Below are positions 12,963 to 24,700 of a stretch of 64,000 bases of DNA, piece after piece. Under the pieces are notes generated by a model. The model was not told the origin of the DNA. It searched no databases and saw nothing but the letters and a program-made list of their open reading frames with translations. Each line of letters begins with the position of its first letter. Positions within the stretch are counted from its first letter, which is position 1. Made by a program: the position numbers and the translations under genes. This DNA is from Ulota crispa (Eukaryota > Streptophyta > Bryopsida > Orthotrichales > Orthotrichaceae): positions 14,945,219 to 15,009,218 of the forward strand of contig OY987251.1 of the NCBI GenBank assembly GCA_963920765.1, given 5' to 3'.

Positions 12963-13904
12963 GAAGTAAAGTCAATGATCATACTTGCGGATGACCAAGC
13001 TAAGTGCTACTACAACGAGCATGTGAGACAGCAGCCAAATTTCAGTAATGGAGATAGAGTCTTACTTTGTCAAGAAAACATCACTACGCACGCGCAGTTT
13101 GATCACAAATTTTTAAGTCCTTTTCATGTTTTGGCAAAGCTCTTTGATGTTACTTAACGACTCAGTTTACCATTGTCGCTTTGCATTCACAATGTATTTC
13201 TTGTCTCTCTTTTGGAGGCATGTCGACCGGACATTATCCTTGGGCGAGCACAAGCGCCTCCATCGCCAGTAACAACACCTAAGGGCGATACAAAGTATGT
13301 GGTTCATTAGATCAAGGATATCTGGATGCATCGACGGTGATGGCAGTTGTTGGTCTCCTGGGCAGGTTAAAAGCCGAAAGAGGACTCATGGGAGCCATTA
13401 TAGCATGTAGCAAATGCACAAGACATGATTGATAATTTCCATTCTCAACACTCGGGCATGGTTCACCCTTTAGTTTTCAAACGTTGAAACTTTTGAATAA
13501 CCACAACCCTCTCAAACACTCAAGCTTCTAAGGGGGAGGGTTATGACTTTGTCATAACATCTAGCACATTCAAAAACTAGGGTTAAACTGGTGCTAGACA
13601 AGTACTCGTAGCGTGTGAACATGAAGCAAGCTTAGACTTGGATATATAAGCACGGTTAGGATAAGGTTGTTGCACGCAACCTTCTATAACACCAGCTTTG
13701 AGGCACAGGAGAATACAGCTGATGTGTGACCTAATCAATGTGTGTATATACTAGTGCTTGATTCTCATTTACCTATACATGATTCTTGTTTGCTTTTAGC
13801 TGGTCTCGTTTGCTTTCCTTGGGGTTAAATTGCTACAAGAGCCAGCATGCGGTAGAATCGTGAGAGCGTTGACAATCTACAACGTTGTTGTTGGAGAATT
13901 GTCA
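12963..13904 (+). mobile_element. Ty3/gypsy element F, 3' end
   Basis: After copy E the plus strand encodes a peptide typical of the C-terminal part of a Ty3/gypsy integrase (ADDQAKCYYNEHV, then NGDRVLLCQENI and FLSPFHVL, about 12985-13150). A weaker continuation follows. A purine tract (AAGGGGGAGGG, about 13530-13540) precedes a putative 3' LTR (13541 to about 13904) with a TATATAAG box. It is broken, with several breaks, and looks old. Copy E appears to have inserted into it. Confidence 0.65.
13541..13904 (+). repeat. Putative 3' LTR of the gypsy element F
   Basis: It follows a polypurine tract and starts with a small palindrome (TTATGACTTTGTCATAAC). It holds a TATATAAG box near 13653-13660 and could end at the CA near 13904. 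No second copy lies in the window, so the right boundary is inferred. Confidence 0.45.
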
Positions 13905-15757
13905 CATCCCCATACTCTAAAGATTGAGAATGAAGTGAGAATGGTGTGACTACCTTTAATACCAATTTCTATAAAAATTATAATTTCATGATTTAGCACC
14001 CAATTAAAATCAAAAAATGATTGGTTACATCTACAATATTTGTGTGTTTGAAATTTCGTTAGAATTAAAATTTAATTGTTTATATATAAAAATTTGATAC
14101 ATCATTTTTCTTGTTATTCTAGAATATTTTGATAGTTGAAATGTGAATTCCATCAAAATAAAATTGCAAACAAATAAGTGTTACACTTTAAGTGGTTCCT
14201 ATTTTATGTTTATTTAAAGATTAGAGTTACTATTGTCTTAAATAAATTGCTGTAGATAGTGTGGGAGAAAATTACATCTATGTAATTCTAAAATGATACA
14301 TTGGTCCAGCTTAGCTAGTTCACAATCTCAATTAGCTCAATTAGGATGTCTATCACTAGCATTGAATGTTTACCATATTAAACTTTTTTTTTGAAAGCCA
14401 AGTTATTAAGAACCTATAACATTTGTGAACATTAAACAAATTGTATCAATTCCTTTGGTAGATTTTAGACAACATGTAGATTCATGTTTTTTTGCATAAT
14501 TATATTTAAATTATTATGCCCACCTTGAATGCCCTTGTGTTTGAATATGATTGTGTAAAGGAACTTTTGCAATGCATATTTTAACTAGACCTTTTAAAAT
14601 TGTAAGCAAATTAAGAGCAATTGATATTGCATTTAATGATCATTCTATTTTATTTCTTTGTGATCCTCATAAAAATGCAAGTTTCATGATCAATTTGTAG
14701 ATGTAAATGAAAGGATTTACTTTTGTTGAAGTAGGCTCAATTGAAGGTGGAGATTACAAATTTGAGATACACGCACACAAATGAATCCACATTTGACATG
14801 TACTATCTATGTTATGTCCTAATTTGATGGTTTTTTCATTTCTTAGATGATACTTGCTCCTAGTTTACATTGCTCATGGTGCTCATTGTCAAAACTATTT
14901 TTCCAATTTCATTTCATAAGTGCTTCCTATGACTTTTCTACATGTATGTGGGCCATTGCCTTGACTTTATGTAAAGTCAATTAGTAACAAAACATTTTTT
15001 GACATTATTTAATGTAATGAATTGGTTTACTTGGCTGCTAAGTGGAAAGAAAATGTGCCTATTTATAATTTCATGCCTTTAAGTGATGGTATTTGTGATA
15101 TCAAAATACTAGATTCTTAAAATTTTTGGTCATCGAAAGCATCATTGTGAAATGGAATTGCAATAAAGCAAAAGAAAGTGAAATGCATGATGAAAAATGT
15201 CATAATTTATATTCTTTGACATAGTTGGTAAATTCTTTTAAAAAATGACTTTGAAAAATTTGCAATTTTGAATTTTACACACATAATATGTAAAACCACA
15301 AAACTCTGTAGTTGAGATTTGTAATTTGCTTTTGTGTTAATGGATGATTGCATCTATTGATCAGTAATTCAAATATGTTGTAGGCTTTTTAAACATTCTT
15401 TTTGAGTCCTTGTAAGTGTTGTTTAACTCTATGTTGGAGCAAAACAACAGTATGAAAGTTATAAAACCCTAATTACAAAACTAATTTGATTTTTTTATGA
15501 AATCCTCCAACTATCCCAACTATCCCAACTATCCATTTTAGATGCCCTAATTGTATCATTTATCCCACCAAAGAGCACAGACGTAAAGAATTGGGCATAA
15601 CTTTAGATACTAAAAGTGGAAGTTGAATTTGATTTGTGCTTTTAGGAAAATTTTAGGTTTTGCTAAATTAGGCTCAAATAAAACACAGATTTAGAAGCAA
15701 AGTAAAGCAATCAAAAAGCCATAATTTGATTTTACTATTTGATTTTTCAATGATAAA
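13905..15757. other. AT-rich spacer upstream of the CEP104-like gene
   Basis: I see no convincing coding sequence here. A three-fold short repeat of ATCCCAACT lies at about 15510-15535. The promoter and 5' UTR of the downstream gene must lie in the last few hundred bases, but no clear TATA box can be singled out. Confidence 0.5.
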
Positions 15758-18700
15758 ATGCACTCCATGAATCATTGCTTGGCAAATGGAGATGCAACAA
15801 TGGTTGAATTGCAACCATCTGTAGAGGAAGATTCAAAATTCTTAGAGACAAGTTATAATGGCATTTCAACAACCAAACAATTAGCTTTCCATGTGGTCTA
15901 TTGCTCAAGTCAGGTAACTTGGATGCTTCAATGTTGAATTATTATTATTTTTGTTCTTCTTTCATAATTTAGAAATGTGTATATGGTTAGGGTTTGGTCA
16001 AGTTTTTTCTTCATAAAGATAGCAATATCAAAGAGAGCACTGCTATTGTTTGGTTTTCACTAATATAAGTTCCAGCCAATTCTTTGCAGGATGACAACTA
16101 TCCAGCCATAGAACTAAACAATGGTATACTACGACGGGGATGGCAAAGCTCTAGGCATATATCTTACCTAGAACTTGAATTCCTTGTGTTTAAAATTAAT
16201 GGTTTTGTTCAACCTAAAGATTGAGTTACATTTTGTGAATTTTTTGTGAAGTTATGAGGATAATAAAATTTTTAATAGCAAAATATAAGTTGAAGAATCT
16301 AAATTCTCCTATCCTAAGGCATACAGATTTTGCTATTATCCTCAAGAGATTGTGTTGGAATTGCAATGGCCATCACGTATCATCAACATGCAATTACTCT
16401 CTCATGAATTCAAAGTAAACAGTTTCATTTTTTTTCAAAATTTTGGATGTTTGCTCAATCAGTTATGCTAAATTGCTTCAAAATTATTTAATACTTTATA
16501 AAATATTTAATTCTATAGCCTTGGATCACTTCTAATAATATAAACTTGACAGATTTCTACAAAGGTTGAAGTTTTTGTAAGCATAATTGTACCATATGCG
16601 CATGAAGCTATTTGCCAAATGAAGCGGTTGGGGTAAATTATACATTTTCAATTATCTAAAAAAATCACTCATTGTCAAAAGTACGCAAATTTGAATTTTG
16701 TTTGAATCAACAATATATTGGGTTAGAAGAAGCCTCCATAATTTGAAACATCATCCTAGTTTTTGTTTATCAACAATAGCATTCTAAATATACCACATAA
16801 TTATTCAATGAGTGAATACAAAACATGTACATCTTAAATAAACATAGTATTTTTTTCTTCATACATATACTACATGATTTGTTTAGAAGTAATGAATCAT
16901 TTAAAGGATATTTTTCATTAGAATGCTATATGTAGATACTTGATGCTTGATTGCAACAATCAAAGTGGGCATCAAGCAAGGGAACTAAAGAGTGTGTCAG
17001 TTGATTCTCCGGCCACAATTATACGCTTGGTGTTTCACAAATGTCATCCCAACAATTATAATATATACAATCAGGTACTATAGATTGAGCTAGCCTATTG
17101 TTGTGCATTTAATTTATTGCTCAATCACATTAGATTGTTGATTCATTTGGAACAGAAGTGTAATCACTTGAATTTTTTAATGAGATCAACTTGCAAAGTT
17201 TGATGCATTTCTTAAAGTAGATAATTAGCATCAACCTCTAAAGTTGCTTCCCATGCTCAATATCAATGAAACACTTATTGGCAGGTGGGTCTAATGGCCT
17301 TAATATTAACAGGTGAACCTCTTGATGAGAACCAATGGACGCTTTTAATTCAACCTGGATTTGAAGACCTTTTACAAACTCCTAGGTAACAAACTTTTAA
17401 TAGTAATGAGTATTCTAATTTTACTATGTAAGAATTTTATGCATCTTTTTGCTTCCTTGAAGTTATACAATGAATTTTTTTGGAATGTGATTGAACATTT
17501 GTTGTATTTATCAAACGCCAATGAATAATATATAGTTTATGCCATGGTTAATTAATGATTGGAAGAGTTGCACTATGGATCTAGGAGACACAATCAAATG
17601 TCCAAGCCACTAGTGACAACAATGCAAGGATCAAGTTGCAACAATTTAGAAAAAAAGTGTGATGTTGATTTATCCATTACAAGTCGTATCGTACAAGTAT
17701 GTCAAACAAATAAACTATGATAAGTTTTCACCAAATTTACTCACCTTGACATACATGGCATATAAAGCTAATATAAGATTTTTCCTTTGCATACACAGAT
17801 TCTTCTCTACTTGAAATTCACATATGCGTTGGGGGCAACTGGTCTTTTTGCAGTTGCAAGAAGAGAAGAGTTGTGCAGTGCTTGGTGAGGATTACGATAA
17901 GGCTAAGCAACTAAAGGTCCCTTAATTTTTCCTAGCTACACAAATTATATCTCTCATCAAGAAAAAGAAAAAGAAAACTTGTATTCTCTCAATTCAAGCT
18001 AGAAACTTTTGAATTTATTATTGAAAGCATATTCTAAATTGGATGAGTGTTTTTGACACAATTCTAAGATGTTAACTAATTGCAATGTTTAGGATCTAAT
18101 TGAGAGGCTTAGGGCTCTTGGTGAGGAGATAAAACAATTAGAAAACAAAAAGCAAATAGCTGTTGAGAATGAAGACTATGATACTGCAAAATCATGCAAG
18201 GTGAATAAACTCTTGTTATCTATCTTTTCATTTTCATATTATCATGATGCAATGCTGTTTTTTAAACTTTAATATATTTCTACTACTTCTAATTGTGGAG
18301 CTAGAATGATAATTTCCATTTTCATGTTTCAATTTGTCATTCAATTTTCTAGTTTGGTGTCTAGTGCTCAAATCTATCCTACTTAATTGAATCAACATTG
18401 TACACTAAGTTTGAGCATGAGAAAATTAATATTTATCAACAATGTCTTATACCAAAATTATATGAAAAATTGACATATTTAATAAATCTGAGACAATAAA
18501 AAGTCCAAAACAATAATCCATTTACAAAACATTGAAGCATTTCTTGATGTTTTGCATATTTATATGCAATTTTTTTGAGGTTTTAGGCAAAATATTGGAT
18601 TTTTTTGCAATTCAAGTTATTCAACACTATGAAACTCTTCCTATGTCTTGTAAACAAAACCCAAAATTACGTGAATTGTTTAGATATAGTTGAATATAGC

Positions 18701-21700
18701 ATTTAAAAACTCCTAATCTTGTTTATATTTTATTAACTGAAGTTTGAACATGCAAAATAGAAGGAAATAGAAAAGCTACATTTGCAAGAGCATTTACCAG
18801 AATACAATGAACAAGCTGGAAAAGTTGATGAAGTCTCAAATTGGTTAGTAGTTACTACAAGGAAACACTGTCAATTTGGTCATTTTTTTGTCAGATAGGA
18901 TATTTTTTGTCAATTGGGACACTTTTTGTCAATTTGGACACACTTAGTCAATTCGGATGAGTCATTTAGATTTTACATTTTTTGTTATCATAATCTCTCA
19001 TGTAATAACAAGGAAACAATGTCTAAAGTAACACGTCCAAATTGACAGGTCCAAATCAACAAAAAATGACCAAATTGACAATGTTTCCTTGTAGTGCGTC
19101 ACTACACGGGAGTAGTGTCAATTTGGTCATTTTTTGTCAATTAAGTCATGCTGATTTGGACATTTTAGTCAATTTGGACATGCCATTGTAGACAATTTTT
19201 CTTGTAGTATATAGATGCAATATATGCTTCCATTTTTTTGAATTGCTACTTTATAGATTCTTCTTTGCATATAGTGGAGTAAGCTCAGAAGAAAGTGTAG
19301 AAGAGGCACATATGGCTGAACGCAGCTCTTCAGACGAGCCTATATTAGAGGTATTTTAGAACTAGTTTTACTTTATGTAAATGATGTATTGATTTATTTT
19401 AATAATGTAGGCACTATAAGGTTGGACTATAGTAATTATGTTAAAATTTTGAAAAAACATTTTACCACTTTTTATCGTGGATTGAATGTTTAACACCAAC
19501 ATGGTTTGTTGTTGATCCTCAATGTTGCTACTAACTATAATATCTAGAATGACTTCTATTTTTGAAGGACTTGGTTGAGAATTGTGTTGACTACCATAAA
19601 AAAGAATTTGGAACTCAAACATTGCCTTCACTCAAAAATATAATGGAGATGAAAGTAGATATGCAAAGCTTGTGCAAAACTCTAGATTTGAGACCACCTA
19701 AGCATTGTGAGCTTTCTATTTGCATATTGAGTTTAACTTGACGTTCAACAATCACAATTTAGATGTATGAGATTGTTCCAAAATTTAGGACACAATAATA
19801 GAAATATTCAATGATTTGTTGTTTTGATGAGATAAAAAGATATAAGTTGTAATGTAGTTAAAAAATTCTACTACAAGAAAAACCGTCCAAAATGACAAAA
19901 ATATGTCCAAATCAACATGGCCAAATTTACAAAAATTGTCCAACTTGATAGTTTTTTATCATTTTGAACACATTTGGTCAATTTGGACATGCCAATTAAG
20001 ACACAATTTCTTGTAGTGTCCTTATCTTGGTTTTGCATTTTCAATTCAATTTTTGAAATTTTCAAATATTAATTTTAGTTAACCAATATGATGGCTTTGA
20101 AACATTTAGTAGTAGAACTCTCCTTTGTTATGAAGCACAATAGTACATAATGTTTTTACAAGCTATGAGTTGTTTCTGTATTCAATTCAATGTCCAAATA
20201 TTATTTGGAAGAATGGTATACTTGCACCACAAGTCATCTAAATATAATTTAATTATGATATTTGGCCATTAAGTCTTGATTGTGGGTAGGTTCTGGAGCT
20301 AGCAGTAAAAGAAATGAGAAGAAGCCACGACTCTTATCAGCAGTGTTTCCATGGTGGCGTACAAAAAATGCTTCTAAATCTCTCCCTCCAACAAATGGGA
20401 TGCATGATGGTCAGCCCTACTGCTAAAACAGTTTATAACTCCAATTTAAAATTTTAATCCTCCTTTTTTGACACATTAATTAACTCATTAATTATAACTC
20501 ATGTATAATAAACTTTATGATTGTGGTGCTCCTTTGATACTTGTACATGAGATCACAATACAGTATTGTAAAAATGTTCAGACTCAATATACCATACTAA
20601 GTATAAACAATCAATTTATTAAATTGAATTTTTAATCTAGAAGCATGTTTTTGTATTAAAACATTTTCATGTCTCAATTTATCATTTATTGGAATTTTCA
20701 AGTAGTTTTGTAAACATTGTATACATTTATTGAATGGAAATTTAAATTGATATTATTTGCATGTGATACTCAGATACATTCATTCCAACAATGATAGCTC
20801 CAAACTTGATCTCTAATATGGATGGAGATGATACTTATGTACATGTTCTACCAACAGTATCATATAAGAATGGATCATCAACATTGTTGCCAATCATAAC
20901 ACGTCCAATGTGTCATGCTAATGGGTTGCACCCTCTTTTAAAAAATAATGAAAGTGAATGTAGAAAAACAGCAATGGCATTAAATAATTATCCAAATCAA
21001 CACTCATTGATAATTGAACATCCTCAAACTTTTTTGAAGTTATTTCCTACTTTATGCAATCAAAATCAACAAGTGCCAAAATCACCAATATGGAATACAA
21101 TCCATCAAAGTAACAAACCTTCATTATCAACCTCAATTGCCAAAAATGTTAGTTTGCTTTCTCCCATGAAACAAGCTTCATTTCAAGAATCAATTACAGT
21201 GGAAAATTTGGAACATACAAATTTAAACCATCATAAAGTTCAAGATGTGTATCTAAGTATGGAATCTAAACCTTCAATACAAAATGAAATTCATCAAAAT
21301 ATTAATAAAGAGAGAAGCAATGATTATCATAATTTGAATTCTCGGTTTGGAGCACTAGTTAAAGAATATAATGAAGCTAGAAGTAATGTTGAGCAACTTT
21401 CGAGAGTACAAAATAACGATCAAAAAGCTTTGAACAACCAATTTGGAGCATTAGTGAGAGAATATAATGAAGCTAGAAATTTTGCATCTACACAAAATGA
21501 AGAGAAGAAAATGAGAAACCAAAACATGAGCAACAAACAAGACTTGAGAGACAAAGTCTATATTGAACAAAATCTACAAATCATAAATAATGAATGCAAC
21601 AATGAAAATATTGCAAAGAAAAAATATAATGACTATTATGATTGTAAAATAGCAAGCTTTGAAAACAATGAACAATTATCAAGTTTATATAATGATGATA

Positions 21701-24700
21701 GTGAGCAAGAACAAACCATCAAAAGCAGCAAACAAATAATGCAAGTTCATAATAGTAGTTGTGAAGAAACAAAAAACTTTCAAAACAAAGATATGCAAAA
21801 AAAGCAAAATAATTGGTACAATCAAATGGACTATCAAAACAATGAACAAGCATCAAAAAAATCTCATAACAATCATGATAAAATGATAAGTTTGCAAAAC
21901 GACAAAGAGCCGCCAATGACTAAAACTAATGATGGTATTGAAGTGAACAATTTCCAACATAATATACAAATATCAAACATGCATAGAAAAGGTAATGACC
22001 AAACAAAAAGTTATCAAACTATTGATGATGAAAAAATAAAAGGTTTAGGTTCTTTTATTGATTTTAGTCCTTTGAATGGTTTAAGCAATTTGTGCAATTT
22101 GAATCCAAAGGAACTAAAGCTTCAAAGAGAAAATGAATTGTTTGCAAAAATGGAAAAAAAATTTCAAAGAAACACAAGATTAGAAACAAATAATAACAAA
22201 CAAGATACAAAAAATCAAAATATTCATGAGCAAACTTCAAAACTTGAACAAAAACAACAAGAAGAAAAATCATATAAGATTCCAAAGATTGACATCATGA
22301 ACAATGATGAAGAAGTCATAAAGGTAAAAAATACAAATAATAAAAACAAAAGAGACAACTCATCACCAATTAATAGTGATTGTGGACTAAATGGTTACAA
22401 TGAACTTGTAACTACACATTCAAGTTTATCAAATAATATTGAATATAATCTGGATACAACACCAAATTCTATGGCACTTTCAAAAAAACAAAAATGGCTC
22501 GCACAAAAAAATAGCAATGAACATGAATCAACAACAAAGATTCAAACACTAAGAAATGAATCTAGAAAGCAACCACTGCTTGATAGACCTTCCTCACCAA
22601 AGAAATCTCATGTTTCTATTCGAGAAAGGATTGCTCAAGCAGCTAAGCAAGCCATTGATGATTTGGTTCCAGAGCCTTTAACAGAATCTCAAATGTCAGA
22701 GGCAGGTCTTCTTTTGAAGCTAGTTGATGTTTATTATGTTCAATGTCTTTATAGTAAAGAATGGAAGCTACGTGACAAAGCCTTGCAATATTTCCTTCAA
22801 GAAATAAACAATAAACACATATTTGGTGATGCACTTGACGTATTTAGGTAAGCATTTATTCAATTTGATAATTGTAAAATCAAAAATAGCAATGAGTAAA
22901 AAAAAACCTTATAATTTCCAATAAAATAACTCATAAAACTTAAGATTCGTAACTCAAATATAGAATTTATTATGGATTCATAAAATGTATTATTAATTTT
23001 TACATTCAAACTTTTTTAATATTAAATTTTGGATGATATTTTCATTTCAATTACTTCAATTGAATATTTTCAATAATGATGTTCAAAACTTTACTTTTAA
23101 TCTCAAGTGATACCCAAAAATCCACTAGATTTCTATTAGATGTTTGTAAACTAACAAGATATAATTTAAAAATTTCAGGACAATAAACAAAGTAATTTTG
23201 AAAGGTTTAAATGACAAAGTATCCAACATATTTAATATTGCATTACAGGTTTGCATAGTTTGATTTTAACAAATTTCAAATTGTACACATATCAATAAAT
23301 AAAAATAGAAACTATTTTGTTTTATTTAGTCTTAATACTAGCATATTTATGTAATACTTGCTTATAGTATTTTTGGTTTGCAAATAAATGGTGCTTTTTG
23401 AATTTTTGCTTTTAACCACATTGTTGTGTTGTAATGAATATTATAATTCAAAACAACAATTGAACTATGTGTAATCAAGATTTTATAACCTCTTTTAAAT
23501 TCCTTAAATTTGAAATTATCCTACAAGTTGCAAAAAGCCCCATTCTATATGCTTTTAAAGATTTATCCTAACTCTTATTCAATGTGCACCCTTTTGAAAA
23601 TAATGGAGTAAACCTTGCATTTAATTCATTAACAATGAGTTGGCTTCTTTCCAAAATTAGTAAACTAATTTCACCTTTGTTACTCATGTTTGGCTAAAAT
23701 TTAGTCAACAAACTTTAATCATTATTAATAATTTTATATTTTAACTAAATGTAATAAAAATGCATGCAAAATATGAATTTGTTCTTTGAAAGTATGTTAC
23801 TTGAATCAGAATTCCTATGTCGTACTAAAAAAGAATATAAAATAGAGCAAAAAGAAAAACTACACATAGTCAAATGCAACTCAATAATATATATATATAT
23901 ATATATATACATATATATAGTCAATTTTACAACTAATAAATCCAAACATTGCATGAGTCTTTCTTATTTATTTCTATGTATAGAGAGATGTGGACAAAAA
24001 GATCCATTCCTCACCCAAACCCTTCCCATGCAATCAATTCTTCACTAAATCTAAAACCAATTACATATTTCAAAAGCCTAGAAAGTAGAAAGGGGGACAA
24101 TATGCCTTAAAATTTAAAAAGTATACTATTCCAACTCTATGCCTTTAACCCATGCCAAGTGCAATTTTGCACTATCAATTTATGATGTATTCATCAACCT
24201 CTACTCTTCCACCAATATTGTTTTTAAGCTTTTATCCACCTTTAAAAGCTTGAAATTGCCACAACTCAAGCAAGCCTCTTGTAGATAGAAAGAAGGACGC
24301 AATGCACTAAAATTTGACATGAATCAAATCAAGAGAGGTGTTAATAAATTTTTTTCAAAAAAACATCAAATGAGGATTAAATGTTTTTAATATTATTACA
24401 AATCCACCATCAATCTATCACTAATATGTTCTCAATTTATTCTACAAAATTTCAAAATATGTAATTACTAATTTTAGATTTAGTGAAGTGTTAATTGCAT
24501 GGAAGGGGTTTTAGTGAGAAATGGATCTTTTTGTCCCCATCTCAATCTATATTTACATATGTATAATGTAGACTGAATTGATTGTTTTTATCATCTACAT
24601 GTATTTTGTAGTTATCTCGAGTTTTTATTATTCGATATGCAAGCGGAATTCCAACCACTGATCTTCGAAATTATGTTAATGATTTGATTAACATCCTACT

